61,484 bases of DNA from Acetobacter malorum (GCF_001580615.1 NZ_LHZC01000037.1:1-61484); one strand, 5' to 3'; shown: positions 25,755 through 36,044, counted from the stretch's first letter. The notes: generated from the letters alone by a model not told the origin. Numbers and translations are program-made.

Positions 25755-27528
25755 GCTGGATGAGTGCACCCTTGGGGGATAGCAGAATTTCGTGCTGATG
25801 GAAGCGGCGCAGGTTGCCGTGGTGCGCCACACTGACAAGCGTTGTGTGCGAGAGTTCGGTTGTAAGAATGGTATAAAGAAGATTCTCGTTTTCTTCATCC
25901 AGCGCAGACGTTGCTTCATCCAGAAAGACGATACGGGGGCGGAAGAGCAGCACGCGGGCTATGGCAAGGCGTTGTTCTTCACCGGGGGAGAAAATCTGGC
26001 TCCAGTCTGCAACGTCATCAAGGCGTGGAATATATCCTGCCAAATTGACGCTTTTCAAAACGCTCTCATAAGCCTGTGTGTCATAATGCTCTGGCGTGGC
26101 CGGGTAGCTCAGCACCTGCCGAAGGGCTGTGCCATCGGGCACATAAGGGCGCTGTGGGACAAACATGGTATGGTGTTTGTCAAAAGACAGCGTACCACTG
26201 CCAAAGCCCCACAAACCTGCCAGCGCACGCAGCAGAGTGCTTTTGCCAACGCCGGAGGGGCCGCTGATCATCCAGCGTTCGCCAGCGTGCAACGTCAGAT
26301 TAGGCAGGGTCGTCAGAATGGAACCGTCCGGGCGTTTGAGAACAAGGTTTTCAATCTGCACATTGGCGGAGGAAAGGCTGTTGTGAACAATGCCTTTTTC
26401 AAAAGGATGCCCAACAATCCGCTCAAACTCGTTCAGACGTTGCAGGATGGAGCGCAGCGTGGCGAGGTCCGTGTAGTTATCAATAAACCATTGCAGACTG
26501 CTCCGGGTCTGCATAAAGGCGGCGTTGATGCGGGAATAGAGGCCCACTGTCAGCGTATGGGCCAGCAGTTTGGGGATGAGCATGACCCAGAGAAGGCAGG
26601 AGGCCGTCTGATGGAAAAAGGTCGTGATGAAATTGGCGCGCCATGTGTAGGTGACCACACTGCGCCAGTTGGCGGCAATATGTGCAAGATAGCGTGAAAA
26701 ACGCAGGTTTTCGGCTTCTTCTCCGCCGTAAAAGGCAATCTGTTCCGAATTCCTGCGCACATCCATCAGGCCCGCGCGCAGGTCTGCATCATAATGCTGC
26801 TGGCGGTAATTGGCGCCTACCAGCGGGCCACCAAACCGTTCCAGCACTAAAGACGTGAACAGGGTTGCAAGAACCGTGCCGAGAAACAGATAGCCGGGAA
26901 TATGAACGGCATGGCCATGCCAGGTGAAGGACAGTGTGCCGCCAATATCCCAAAGCACAATGGAAAAAGAGATAAGGGTGGTGACGGCCTGAATGGCGTC
27001 CAAACCCAGTTTGAGCGTCCAGATTGTCATTTGAGACAGATCGTCAGCAATACGCTGGTCCGGGTTGTCGGCCTGCTCCAGACCATGTTCCAGCCGGTAA
27101 TAGGTCTCGTTTGAAAGATACTGGCGCAGATACACGCGGGTGTTCCACAGTCGCCAGCGCATGGACAAAATTTGTGTCAGGTAAATCTGAAAAACATAGA
27201 TAGCGGCGGCAAGAGCGGATACCAGAATATAAGGCGGGAGCAGGGAAAGGCAGTCCTGCACCCGGAACGCAAACATGGCGTCAAAAAAAGACTGGTTCCA
27301 TTTGCCGAACCAGACAGCCGTGCGAACATAGACAACAGACAGGCCAATGATCCCTCCCAGCATGGCAAAAGCCCGCCATTTTTCTTCTGAAAGCCAGTAG
27401 GGGAGAATGACCTTCCAGTCTGAAAGGGAGTGAGGCGGCGTTTTCTCAGTAGTTTGCACGAAGTGTTGCCATAAAGCTGCGGGGGGCTGCGGGGAAGTTG
27501 AACTGCCAGACACCGCTTGCCCGTTCAT
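25705..27528 (-). CDS. ABC transporter, fused permease/ATPase (YddA/SbmA-BacA-like)
   Basis: Up to 607 residues. The N-terminal membrane domain has about six helices (SbmA/BacA-like: [53 protein letters not shown]). The C-terminal ATPase has Walker [19 protein letters not shown], signature [13 protein letters not shown] (a normal variant in this subfamily) and Walker [18 protein letters not shown]. Such proteins move peptides or modified lipids/cofactors. The 5' end overlaps the upstream TonB gene by 83 bases if the ATG at 27528 is used; no ribosome site is seen there, and GTG around 27457 is an alternative. Likely co-transcribed with the siderophore-type receptor. Confidence 0.85.
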   Translation of the reverse strand: MNGQAVSGSSTSPQPPAALWQHFVQTTEKTPPHSLSDWKVILPYWLSEEKWRAFAMLGGIIGLSVVYVRTAVWFGKWNQSFFDAMFAFRVQDCLSLLPPYILVSALAAAIYVFQIYLTQILSMRWRLWNTRVYLRQYLSNETYYRLEHGLEQADNPDQRIADDLSQMTIWTLKLGLDAIQAVTTLISFSIVLWDIGGTLSFTWHGHAVHIPGYLFLGTVLATLFTSLVLERFGGPLVGANYRQQHYDADLRAGLMDVRRNSEQIAFYGGEEAENLRFSRYLAHIAANWRSVVTYTWRANFITTFFHQTASCLLWVMLIPKLLAHTLTVGLYSRINAAFMQTRSSLQWFIDNYTDLATLRSILQRLNEFERIVGHPFEKGIVHNSLSSANVQIENLVLKRPDGSILTTLPNLTLHAGERWMISGPSGVGKSTLLRALAGLWGFGSGTLSFDKHHTMFVPQRPYVPDGTALRQVLSYPATPEHYDTQAYESVLKSVNLAGYIPRLDDVADWSQIFSPGEEQRLAIARVLLFRPRIVFLDEATSALDEENENLLYTILTTELSHTTLVSVAHHGNLRRFHQHEILLSPKGALIQPIRETEAASGSATTSY

Positions 27529-29776
27529 AATAATAGCGGTTTGTCAGATTGGTGGCGTTCAGCTGGATCTTCAGATGCGGTGTTATATGATAGCCGATCA
27601 TGCCATCCAGAGTCATGTATCCGCCTTGTACCGTTGTGGGATAGCTGCCACGCAGAGAGCTGTTGGCATCCAGACCAACACCGATATTCAGGCCGTGTAG
27701 CCGCCCATTGGGGACGGTATAATGCACCCAGGATTTGAACATGTGATGCGGAGAAAAAACGCCGCCAAAGTCGCGTGTTTTTGAATCGGAAACTTTTGTA
27801 TCCAGATAAGTGTATCCAATGGAAATATCGAGGTTGGGCAGAATGGTGCCATCAATCTGCGCCTCCCAGCCCTGCCGCCGGATGGGGCCGGTTGTTATAT
27901 AAAACGGGGAGTGTTCCGGGTCCTGCACGGGTTGATTGACGTTTTCCATTCTGAACAACGCGCTTGAAAGGTTAAGGCGGCCATTGAAATATTCGGCTTT
28001 GAAGCCCGTTTCGACCTGATTGCCGCGCTGAGGCTTCAGGCCTCCGCCGTGGTAGGACATGTTCCCAACAGAGGGCGTGAAAATACTGGAATAACTGGCG
28101 TACCAGGAGATGTTCGGTGTGATCTGATACACTGTGCCCAAATACGGCGTCAGTTCGCCATGAATATTGGCTTCCGGCTTCCAGCTACTGGTTGGGCCGG
28201 GGGAGATATACCGCATCCGCTCGGAAAAGCGGGAGACGCGCCCACCAAGAATCAGGGAGAGATGCTTGATAACCTCAAGCCTTAACTGCCCATAAAAGCC
28301 CCACTGAGTCGCATTATCCCGTGTGCCATATCCGTCCGGATTGTCCTGATAGCTGATACTGCCTGCGGGTGGCCGAGGCACACTATTGGTGTTGTTGATG
28401 TTCACACCATCATAGACGGTATCGCTCAGAATATTGCCGTAGCGTGTTACCTGATTGTAGGAATTGTAATTGAAGCCGAACAGGGCGTAATGGGTACGGT
28501 TTAGAAAACGAAAGCTTCCATTGGCGTAAATATCGGCTGAGCGTGCGCTGTTGGTGCCACGCATAGCGACAATGCCTGCATCCTGATACTGCATGGTGCC
28601 GGTCTGCGCATCAATCTGCGTCCAGGGTTCATTGTAAAGCGTATTATAGCTCTGGTCATAAAATGTACCGCGTGCCGTCAGTTTCCAGTCGCCCCAAAGT
28701 TTTTGGGAGAGAGAGGCGATGGTCTGCTGCGTCATGTAATTGCTGTACCCCCATTTCTGGGAAGGGTTGGCGCTGCGGCCTCCATACCAGAGGGTCTTTT
28801 CTGTCGTGACAGGCAGCCCGTAATAAGGGGCGGTAATATCCTGTTGCTGCGCGGCGTGTGAGACAATAAAGGTGGTTGAGGGTGTAATATCCCATTCCAG
28901 CGCACCATAAGCCTGCCATTTGCGAGAATGGGCATATTTATAGAAATAATCATTATCCTGAAACAAATCCGCCGTGCGGAAACGCAGGGTTTTAGAGGCG
29001 TTCAGGGGCGTAGAAAGGTCAATATCCGCCCGGTAATTGTTGAAGCTGCCAACCGTCGCCGCACCATTGACGGAAAAATCCATACCGGGTTTTTTGGTCA
29101 CCTGATTGACCACGCCCCCGGGAGAGCCGCCACCTTGCAGCAGGCCGGAAGAACCGCGCAAGACTTCAATCCGATCATACATCGACAGATCAAAACTGGC
29201 ATTATTCAAAGTGCCAGCCGCTCCGGGTGTATTGTCTACCGAGGTCGTCATCTGATAACCGCGAGAGTAGAAGTTGGAATGCGCGGTCGAGCCGGGCAGA
29301 ACGCGGATGCCGTTAATCTGGCGCATGGCGTCCGTCATGGTCAGCATGTTGGAATCCTGCATGCGCTGCTGTGTCAGAACAGAAACGGATTGTGGAATAT
29401 CCTTCAGCGCAACAGGTGTTTTTCCCCATGCTTCTGCGGCCGGAGCTGTGTAAGAATGGCCACTCCCCACAACCTCGATCTTTTCTTCTGTCATGCACTC
29501 TACCTGACCGGGCCTGGCAGGCGCAGGCGCACAGAGGGGAGGCGCTACCGTATGGGGTGTGGGCGTTTGTGCTTTTTTGTGCACCATAGAATGACACAAG
29601 GGCCGGATGCACATCAGGCGTTTGGTTTTATGGGATGAGAGCAGAGGACTCAAACGCCTCTGGCCTTCTGCTTCGGCAGAAACAGGAGCCCAGAGGCCAG
29701 TCAGAATTCCGCTTAAAATCAGGGCGCATTGTGAAACACTGGCAAAATGACGCGCGCGACGGCCAGCTTGTTTCAT
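27446..29776 (-). CDS. TonB-dependent siderophore receptor
   Basis: 776 residues from the ATG at 29776 (GTG at 29785 is an alternative). Signal peptide: ASVSQCALILSGILTGLWAP. Plug domain with the siderophore-receptor pattern TPVALKDIPQSVSVLTQQRM, INGIRVLPGSTAHSNFYSRG, YDRIEVLRGSSGLLQGGGSP and GGVVNQVTKKP. Twenty-odd barrel strands end in [12 protein letters not shown] with the terminal aromatic residue. Same family as FhuE/FpvA-type receptors, so ferric siderophore uptake is likely. I saw no Fur box before it. It shares its transcript with the ABC transporter and sits in the copper locus, so an unusual metal chelate cannot be excluded. Confidence 0.88.
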   Translation of the reverse strand: MKQAGRRARHFASVSQCALILSGILTGLWAPVSAEAEGQRRLSPLLSSHKTKRLMCIRPLCHSMVHKKAQTPTPHTVAPPLCAPAPARPGQVECMTEEKIEVVGSGHSYTAPAAEAWGKTPVALKDIPQSVSVLTQQRMQDSNMLTMTDAMRQINGIRVLPGSTAHSNFYSRGYQMTTSVDNTPGAAGTLNNASFDLSMYDRIEVLRGSSGLLQGGGSPGGVVNQVTKKPGMDFSVNGAATVGSFNNYRADIDLSTPLNASKTLRFRTADLFQDNDYFYKYAHSRKWQAYGALEWDITPSTTFIVSHAAQQQDITAPYYGLPVTTEKTLWYGGRSANPSQKWGYSNYMTQQTIASLSQKLWGDWKLTARGTFYDQSYNTLYNEPWTQIDAQTGTMQYQDAGIVAMRGTNSARSADIYANGSFRFLNRTHYALFGFNYNSYNQVTRYGNILSDTVYDGVNINNTNSVPRPPAGSISYQDNPDGYGTRDNATQWGFYGQLRLEVIKHLSLILGGRVSRFSERMRYISPGPTSSWKPEANIHGELTPYLGTVYQITPNISWYASYSSIFTPSVGNMSYHGGGLKPQRGNQVETGFKAEYFNGRLNLSSALFRMENVNQPVQDPEHSPFYITTGPIRRQGWEAQIDGTILPNLDISIGYTYLDTKVSDSKTRDFGGVFSPHHMFKSWVHYTVPNGRLHGLNIGVGLDANSSLRGSYPTTVQGGYMTLDGMIGYHITPHLKIQLNATNLTNRYYYERASGVWQFNFPAAPRSFMATLRANY

Positions 29777-29826
29777 GATGGGCACCCCGGCAGGAGGGCA
29801 AAACGCACAGTTGTGTCAGCAGGCAC

Positions 29827-30039
29827 TCAGGAGGCCAGATCAAACCCCAGATCGTCAACGACTTCAGAAAACTGGGCAGGTGTGACTAAAGCCGGGTCAT
29901 ACTGCACGGTTACTGTGCCGCCTTCCAGAACTACGTCTGCTTCGGACACACCATTCAGAGCTTCAAGCGCTTTTTTCAATTTGCTGGAGCAGCCGTTGCA
30001 GGACATGCCTTCAACAATGAATGTTTCTGTCTTTGTCAT
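29827..30039 (-). CDS. copZ: Heavy-metal-associated (HMA) domain copper chaperone, CopZ-like
   Basis: 70 residues, one complete HMA fold with the metal-binding loop GMSCNGCSSKL (C-x2-C) near residue 11 and a beta-alpha-beta-beta-alpha-beta pattern ending SEVVDDLGFDL. GAAGG ribosome site. It should bind Cu(I) in the cytoplasm and hand it to the HMA domains of the copper ATPase. It stands alone between the TonB receptor and the Rieske gene, and no CsoR-type operator is visible in front of it. Confidence 0.88.
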   Translation of the reverse strand: MTKTETFIVEGMSCNGCSSKLKKALEALNGVSEADVVLEGGTVTVQYDPALVTPAQFSEVVDDLGFDLAS

Positions 30040-30119
30040 AACCTTCGCTCCTTTTATGGCCAGCCGCGTGAGGGGAACTTATCCGCCAAACGCCGGCATC
30101 AGGCAACACACCCTGTTTT

Positions 30120-30767
30120 TCAGATCTGCTCAATGGTGGAAAAATCGAAGCTTTCTCCCTTGGGGTTTTCCCCCAGTCGCAGCGTTGTGGGTGTGGGCAT
30201 GACGTGGGGAGGGACAGGCAGATTATAAGGTGCAGGCGCGCCTTTAAACACACGCCCGGCCAGATCAAACTGTGAGCCATGGCAGGGGCAGGCGTAACGG
30301 CCTGTCTGGTCAGGCGCTGCCGCAGGGGCCGTGTAGGCCGGCACACAGCCCAGATGCGTGCAGATGCCAACATATACGCCATATTCCGGCACAAGGGAGC
30401 GGTGCCAGTTGCGGGCGTAGGTGGGCTGTTGCAGAGCGTCGGACTGCGCGTCCCGCAGTTCATTCACCAGCGTCGGGCTTTGCAGTTTGGCGAGGTCTTC
30501 CGGCGTGCGGCGCAGAATAAAAATGGGCTTGCCCTGCCAGACGGCGGTCATTTGCTGGCCCGGTGCCAGTTTGGACAGGTCAATTTCCACCGGCTGGTGG
30601 GCGGCGGCGCTGTCCTGCGGTTTCAGGCTGGCGACAAACGGAATGGCGCAGGCCGCCAGTCCCGTGACCGTTCCGGCCGTGGTGACCATACCAAGAAAAT
30701 CACGACGGCCAGCGGGTGCGTCCTGATCCTGCCCGTTGGGTGGGGTATTATCTGCGGGGTGTGTCAT
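30120..30767 (-). CDS. petA: Ubiquinol-cytochrome c reductase, Rieske iron-sulfur subunit
   Basis: 215 residues. N-terminal Tat-type motif [20 protein letters not shown] doubles as the membrane anchor. The 2Fe-2S cluster boxes are CTHLGCVP and CPCHGSQFD, with the conserved Gly-rich segment after them. It carries electrons from quinol to cytochrome c1 in the bc1 complex. Overlaps the cytochrome c1 gene by one base (TGATG). It is the last gene of the operon, whereas in most alphaproteobacteria the Rieske gene comes first. Confidence 0.95.
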   Translation of the reverse strand: MTHPADNTPPNGQDQDAPAGRRDFLGMVTTAGTVTGLAACAIPFVASLKPQDSAAAHQPVEIDLSKLAPGQQMTAVWQGKPIFILRRTPEDLAKLQSPTLVNELRDAQSDALQQPTYARNWHRSLVPEYGVYVGICTHLGCVPAYTAPAAAPDQTGRYACPCHGSQFDLAGRVFKGAPAPYNLPVPPHVMPTPTTLRLGENPKGESFDFSTIEQI

Positions 30768-31579
30768 CAGTCGTCTGTGTCCTGTGCGTTCTGGGTGGTG
30801 CCGCGTTTCCAGATTTTTCTCTTCCAGGCAATGGCCAGTACCAGCAGGCCACTCAGATAGGCAAAAACATACAGGCCTGTGCGGTGCCTGTCATTCCGGT
30901 GTGGGTCAGAGGCCCAGACCAGAAAGGTCGTCACATCCCGTGCCTGCTGCTTGGCAGTGGCAGGGGTGCCGTCCGGGAATTCCACAGCGTCGTCCATCAG
31001 CGGGGGCGGCATGCCCACCAGATGCCCGTCTGCCCAGTCATTATAGAACTTGCCCGGGACCACCGGCGCACCGGGTGGCGGTGGCATATGGTAGCCTGTC
31101 AGAAATGCGTAAAGCCAGTCTGCGCCATGGGGCTGGATGGCGGCCAGCCGGGACTGGTCCGGCGGGGCGACGCCACCCATCATGGCAGCAGCTGCGGCCT
31201 CACTGGGGAAGGGGGAGCGCAAATGGTCGTCCGGCAGGCCGGGGCGCATGGTGGGGTGGCCTGCGGCGTCCAGTGGTCCCGGAACCTGTTTGGCGTGTGC
31301 GAAATCTCTGATGGCCTGCGGAGACAGTCCGATCCCGGAGAGATCATTATACGTCACGCTGCGCATGCCATGGCAGGATGAGCAAATCTCATTGAAGACT
31401 ACAAAGCCGCGTTGCAGGCTTTTCTGGTCAAACTGACCTAAGGGGCCATCAAAGCTCCATTTCTGGTGCGGGGGCACGGACGGTGTAGGAGCAGTTGGGG
31501 CTGCGTGTGCTACGAGAGGCAGACTGGCCAGCAGCGCTGCGCTAAATGCTGCGGTGCGTGCGCGGGAAAGCCGGACCAT
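30767..31579 (-). CDS. petC: Cytochrome c1
   Basis: 270 residues with a signal peptide ([20 protein letters not shown]). The haem c site is CSSCHGM around residue 66, the axial methionine is probably in the M-P-P-P region ([12 protein letters not shown]), and a C-terminal membrane anchor ([20 protein letters not shown]) is followed by a basic tail. Standard cytochrome c1 of the bc1 complex. Overlaps the cytochrome b stop by one base and the Rieske start at its own stop, so the three subunits are translationally coupled. Confidence 0.95.
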   Translation of the reverse strand: MVRLSRARTAAFSAALLASLPLVAHAAPTAPTPSVPPHQKWSFDGPLGQFDQKSLQRGFVVFNEICSSCHGMRSVTYNDLSGIGLSPQAIRDFAHAKQVPGPLDAAGHPTMRPGLPDDHLRSPFPSEAAAAAMMGGVAPPDQSRLAAIQPHGADWLYAFLTGYHMPPPPGAPVVPGKFYNDWADGHLVGMPPPLMDDAVEFPDGTPATAKQQARDVTTFLVWASDPHRNDRHRTGLYVFAYLSGLLVLAIAWKRKIWKRGTTQNAQDTDD

Positions 31580-32820
31580 CAGGCGTCTCCTTTGGCAGAG
31601 GCAAGGGAGGTGGGGAGCGGTCTTGGTTTTTCAAACCGTGAGGCCAGCGGCAGGATCACCAGAAAATATCCGAAATAGTAGAGGGCAGACAGACGACCAA
31701 CGAGCATCCACGCCCCGGTGGCGTGATGCTTGCCCACCAGTGCCAGCAACACAAAAGAGATGACCAGCCCAAGCAGAGCCGGGCGGCAAATCGGGCGGAA
31801 GCGGGCGGAGCGCACGGGGGACCGATCCAGCCAGGGCAGGCCAAACAGTACAAGCAGGGAACCTGCCGCCGCCAGAAGGCCGCCAAATTTGGAGGGCACA
31901 GACTGAAGCAGTCCGTAGAACGGCAGGAAATACCACTCCGGCTCAATATTGGCGGGCGTGTGCAACGGGTCTGCCGGGGCATAATTGTCCGGCTCTGTCA
32001 GCAGGCCGGGCCAGAAGAACAGCAGTGCAGAAAAGACCATGGCGAAGACAATCAGGCCGATCAGATCCTTGCTGGTGTAATAGGGGTGGAAGGGGAGTGT
32101 GTCTTTCGGGGTTTTTGGCTCCACTCCCACCGGATTGTTGGATTTGGTCACATGCACGCAGGCCACATGCAGCCCCACAACGGCAACGACCAGAAACGCC
32201 ATCAGAAAATGCAGCACAAAAAAGCGGTGCAGGAAGATGTCGCCCAGATGGTCACTGCCGGTCAGCACATGTTCCAGCGTACCGCCAATAACCGGCACGG
32301 CTCCGACGGCCTTAGTAATGACGTCAGCGCCCCAGTAGGACATCTGGCCCCACGGCAGGATATAGCCTGCAAAGGCGGTCGCCATCACCATGACCAGCAG
32401 CACAAGGCCACTGAGCCAGAGAATTTCCCGGGGGGCTTTGTAGGAACCGTAATAAAGCCCGCGGAACAGATGGATATAGAGGGCAGCCAGAAACAGGTTG
32501 GCCCCGGTCATATGCATACCGCGTAGCAGCCAGCCGCCTGACAACTGGCGATCAATAGCTTCTACGGAAAAGAACGCCTCGGCACTGGTGGGGGTGTAGT
32601 TCATGGCCAGGAAGGTGCCGGTTGCCAGCATAAGCAGCAGCACAACCACCAGAATGGCGCCAAAATTCCACAGCCAGTTCAGGTTCCGGGGCATGGGGAA
32701 GACCACATATTCCTTCCGGAATGCGGAAAAAACCGGCAGCCGATGCTCTATCCAGCCAGCAGGGCCGCCCGGAGAGGCGGCATCTGTGGAGGCTTCGTCC
32801 CGTAACTCAGGCTGTTTCAT
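31579..32820 (-). CDS. petB: Cytochrome b of the bc1 complex
   Basis: 413 residues from the ATG at 32820 (the GGATGG upstream fits this better than the ATG at 32829). Eight membrane helices. Haem ligand histidines occur in helix B (LRGMHMTGANLF and YIHLFRG) and helix D (FLHRFFVLHFLM and VVGLHVACVH). The quinol-oxidation site motif PEWYFLPFY is present. First gene of a b-c1-Rieske operon. As acetic acid bacteria also have quinol oxidases, this complex is an alternative respiratory branch, presumably feeding a periplasmic cytochrome c. Confidence 0.95.
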   Translation of the reverse strand: MKQPELRDEASTDAASPGGPAGWIEHRLPVFSAFRKEYVVFPMPRNLNWLWNFGAILVVVLLLMLATGTFLAMNYTPTSAEAFFSVEAIDRQLSGGWLLRGMHMTGANLFLAALYIHLFRGLYYGSYKAPREILWLSGLVLLVMVMATAFAGYILPWGQMSYWGADVITKAVGAVPVIGGTLEHVLTGSDHLGDIFLHRFFVLHFLMAFLVVAVVGLHVACVHVTKSNNPVGVEPKTPKDTLPFHPYYTSKDLIGLIVFAMVFSALLFFWPGLLTEPDNYAPADPLHTPANIEPEWYFLPFYGLLQSVPSKFGGLLAAAGSLLVLFGLPWLDRSPVRSARFRPICRPALLGLVISFVLLALVGKHHATGAWMLVGRLSALYYFGYFLVILPLASRFEKPRPLPTSLASAKGDA

Positions 32821-32979
32821 GCACACCATCCAACTTCAGTCTTTTAACGTCTGGCTCCGTGAGCAGAAGTGAAGCCAGCACTCTTAATTATGTGGATTCC
32901 ATTGTTGCATGAATGATGCAGCGCTCAAAGATAGCCTGTTTCGGAACGGTATCGTTTTTCTGAATCAGAGGTTCGGGCT

Positions 32980-34002
32980 TTATTGGTTGGAAGAAGGATT
33001 TGTTTCTTCAGGCAGGGGCTGCCGGATTTCCTGAGAATACTCCGGGCCGGGCGAGGCACCCTCTGGCCGGTGAATCCGGCTGCGGTCATGCAGTGTGTGG
33101 AAATCGACCTGTGTATCCAGCAGCCCAAGCTTGTAGGCGAGGGAGGCCGTATAGCCGCTGAGCAAAATCCGCCAGTCCAGCCGGTAACGCAAGCTGGCCT
33201 GTGCGCGGGTCAGAATGCCCGTGGTGCAGTTTGAGGTGAGGGTATTATACCACTCTGGTGTGTGGGAGAGGTGATCGACTTCCTGCAGATAGCTTTTGAA
33301 CAGACGTTCTCTGGCTTCTGGAGAGAGAGAGACCCGATACAGATACACGCGCTCCTTACGCACGTCTGTCCGCACACCAATCAGATCCCGCTCATCGGCC
33401 ACGACGTAAAACAGTTCATAATGGTGGAAAAATCCGGCAATGGCGGAATAAGGGAATTTCTTTTGGCGGCGGGTTTCAATGGACATCGCAACATGCCGTC
33501 CATCCTTGAAGCCGAAGCTGAGGAAGACATGCGCAATGCTTTCCCCCGTCCAGTAGGACGTAACCAGATCCACGGACGAGAGGTCATCCAGCGTATAATC
33601 CGCGTCATAATAGCGGGGCGTATAATCAGTGGGTGTTTTGTAGATGAAGTCGCGGACATGGTGCAGATGTACCGTTCGACCTTCCATCGAAACACTGGCA
33701 GGCACCGCATATTCTCCGGCCCAGTCCCGGTTGTTTTTCGGTGGGTCCGTTACATACCAGACGGCAAACGCGGCACTCACGCCAGCTAACGCCAGCCGGG
33801 CAGTCTGGTGCGTGCGGAGGAAGAACGCTGTGGCCAGAACAAGTGGAAACAGGCACGTTAGCCCCAGCCGCAGCGCATCCGGTTCCAGCGTGGAATAATA
33901 GAGGGCCGGGGTACCAAACGCCCCCAGTAGGAAAGTGGCGCAGCCCGCAAACCAGTGGGCCCAGCGTCTGCTCTGTGCGGGTTTGTTAGACGTCTGCTGC
34001 AT
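32980..34002 (-). CDS. Membrane protein with Lnb N-terminal / DUF4105 periplasmic domain
   Basis: 340 residues. Three hydrophobic segments in the first 90 residues (WFAGCATFLLGAFGTPALYY and two more) are followed by a soluble domain matching Lnb-N/DUF4105: VHLHHVRDFIYKT, ESIAHVFLSFGFKDGRHVAMSIETR, FYVVADERDLIGVRTDVR, and a conserved Asn-Cys in LTSNCTTGI. The fold is thought to be a cysteine-protease-like acyl-handling domain, as in lysophospholipid-linked Lnb/Lit-type proteins. The Cys in SNCTT and His in HVFLSF are plausible catalytic residues. Overlaps the upstream lipase-like gene by one base, so both likely act on envelope lipids. Confidence 0.78.
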   Translation of the reverse strand: MQQTSNKPAQSRRWAHWFAGCATFLLGAFGTPALYYSTLEPDALRLGLTCLFPLVLATAFFLRTHQTARLALAGVSAAFAVWYVTDPPKNNRDWAGEYAVPASVSMEGRTVHLHHVRDFIYKTPTDYTPRYYDADYTLDDLSSVDLVTSYWTGESIAHVFLSFGFKDGRHVAMSIETRRQKKFPYSAIAGFFHHYELFYVVADERDLIGVRTDVRKERVYLYRVSLSPEARERLFKSYLQEVDHLSHTPEWYNTLTSNCTTGILTRAQASLRYRLDWRILLSGYTASLAYKLGLLDTQVDFHTLHDRSRIHRPEGASPGPEYSQEIRQPLPEETNPSSNQ

Positions 34003-36044
34003 TAGGGATGCGCCTGTGTCGAAGCCGCCGGAGCAGTCGGGATAGAGGGCAGGAGGTCGCCGGGCGTTTCGGCTGTGCCGGGGCCGTTGCCGCGTGTGGG
34101 AACAAATTGCCCGCCAATGGCGGTAATGTCACTCTGGCTGATCAACCCGCCTTCCAGAGTGCCACCCTGCGTGCGGGCCAGATGGTTGCGGAGGATACGG
34201 CGGATTTCTGCAATGGTAATCGGGTTGGACTGGGTGGAGTGGCCGGAGTGACGGACAACCAGTTCAGAATCCACATCCGGCACATGCGCGCTTTCATACT
34301 TCACAACGCCATCATCAGAGTTTTTCAGACTTTTATTGCCCAGAACAGGAATAATGGAGTGGGTGCGCACATCCGGCACCACCGGAATGGCGGCCAGAGA
34401 CTGGATGAAGAGGCTGTGAGGAGACATGCCGTAGACACTTCCCACCCGCCAGGGATTCATGTTCAGCCGGGCGACATTCGGATCACTGACCAGCACCTGT
34501 TTTGTAACCTCGCGCACCGTGAGCGGAAAGCTCACCATCCGCCCGACAAGGCGTGCCAGAGAGAAATTGGCCATATAGCTGCCGTGCTGCGGGGTGGAGA
34601 TAAACACAACCTCCTTTGCTTCCGGCAGAGGTGTGGGGAACAGAGCGTCCTGCAGCAAGCTCCGGGCATCCGGCGTCAGCTTCAGAGATGACAGCGGGCG
34701 CGGGATCAGGCCGTCCCACAACGTCTCTCCAGTGTTAATAACCAGCATCTTGGCCAGTAATCCGCCCTGACTGTGTCCGATGAGCGTGATGTTTCCCAAG
34801 GCCGGATCTGCTTTTGTCCCACCAAGGTCCGCCACCGCCTGTGTAATGGCATTGCGGAGTTGCAAGGCTGAATAAGGGATTGGGTTTCCCGTGGCGTAGG
34901 AGAAGAACCAGAATTCGTAATGTTTGCGAATGTCCCGGTCTTCCAGCAGGTCATTCACCATATTGGCCCAGCGCGCCGGGCTGGAGGCCGTGCCGTGAAT
35001 GAGCACCACAGGCATACGCCCAACCTGATGCGGTTCTATGGTTGCCAGTTGCGGTGTGCGGCCATTGTCAAAAAAACGACCGTCCAGAAACCCTTTATAT
35101 TCCGAGGACCAGTCCATCGCATCACTCAGGCTGAGCGCGCGGGCGGTCGTTTGATCATATTGCAGGGGGACGGGTTGTGGGGCTGCCGGTGTAGTGGGCG
35201 TTGTGTGTTCGCTCAGGTCTTCATCAATGGCCGTCAGGTCCAGTCTGCCGCGCAGGGTGGTGGTCAACACCTGCTGGCGTGGATGATCGAATGACAGGAG
35301 AAGATTAAGTGGTACCCTCAGCTTTTCCGTAATCTGGAAAGAACGGCTTTCCGGGTGATTCATGTGCGGGAGGGCGCCGACGGGTTCGCCAAGTCCGGTA
35401 TGGCTGTAAACATTTTCCAGCCCCCGGACAGAAAGCCGGGCCAGAGGACGAATGTCCTGCAACATATGGTCATGCCACACCATCTGGCTGGGCGTTGTGC
35501 TCAGATCCAGCGTGCCGAACGGTAACGTCCAGCGTTGGGGTGTGAGGTTGACCGGGCTGCCAAAGGCTTCTGTCAGCGCCAGCATATAAAGGTCACAGGC
35601 CTGCCGGACATGCAGGTCATACGCTTCCGGCCGTTCGGCCTCTGGGCCATTGGGATTGAGATACGCGTAGGCATACAAGGCGGCCGCCATGAATTCGGCC
35701 CGGTCTGCATGCCGATGGGCGTGCAGATAGCTGAGTTCTGCCAAAGCAAAAAGCTGGTCAGCCAGCCCCTGCGCATAAAAGCGGGCCTGCGTCAGACTGC
35801 GGAGGGTGGCGATGGCCTCTTTAGGATGGTTTTCCCATGCACGCAGCAGGTTTTGCCGTTGGAGAACCGTATGCGTGGTATTGCTGAGCCTGCCGCCACT
35901 GAGTGCACTTTGGCTGTGTTCCTGATAGGCCTGCCGGAGGGAGAGCGGGGCAACGGAAACAGGGGAAGCGCATCCGGACACAAGCAGAAAGGCTGCGCTG
36001 AACACCAGCTTTCTGGTGGTTGTTCTGGAAAAAAACCTGTTCAT
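34002..36044 (-). CDS. Lipoprotein with alpha/beta-hydrolase (lipase-like) domain
   Basis: 680 residues. Signal peptide with lipobox LVSGC near residue 25, so probably a lipoprotein. The N-terminal 300 residues have no named domain. The hydrolase part begins at PVVLIHGTASSPARWANM (oxyanion region) and has the nucleophile elbow GHSQGGLLAKM, a later Asp region, and the histidine probably in HSGHSTQS near the C-terminus. It likely hydrolyses an ester or lipid in the periplasm or outer membrane. Coupled to the Lnb-N protein gene immediately downstream. Substrate unknown. Confidence 0.8.
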   Translation of the reverse strand: MNRFFSRTTTRKLVFSAAFLLVSGCASPVSVAPLSLRQAYQEHSQSALSGGRLSNTTHTVLQRQNLLRAWENHPKEAIATLRSLTQARFYAQGLADQLFALAELSYLHAHRHADRAEFMAAALYAYAYLNPNGPEAERPEAYDLHVRQACDLYMLALTEAFGSPVNLTPQRWTLPFGTLDLSTTPSQMVWHDHMLQDIRPLARLSVRGLENVYSHTGLGEPVGALPHMNHPESRSFQITEKLRVPLNLLLSFDHPRQQVLTTTLRGRLDLTAIDEDLSEHTTPTTPAAPQPVPLQYDQTTARALSLSDAMDWSSEYKGFLDGRFFDNGRTPQLATIEPHQVGRMPVVLIHGTASSPARWANMVNDLLEDRDIRKHYEFWFFSYATGNPIPYSALQLRNAITQAVADLGGTKADPALGNITLIGHSQGGLLAKMLVINTGETLWDGLIPRPLSSLKLTPDARSLLQDALFPTPLPEAKEVVFISTPQHGSYMANFSLARLVGRMVSFPLTVREVTKQVLVSDPNVARLNMNPWRVGSVYGMSPHSLFIQSLAAIPVVPDVRTHSIIPVLGNKSLKNSDDGVVKYESAHVPDVDSELVVRHSGHSTQSNPITIAEIRRILRNHLARTQGGTLEGGLISQSDITAIGGQFVPTRGNGPGTAETPGDLLPSIPTAPAASTQAHP

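Noticed and set aside
25792..26697. 301-residue open frame on the plus strand, opposite the ABC transporter
   Set aside because: The opposite strand has all ABC motifs in order; this frame has no recognisable domain.
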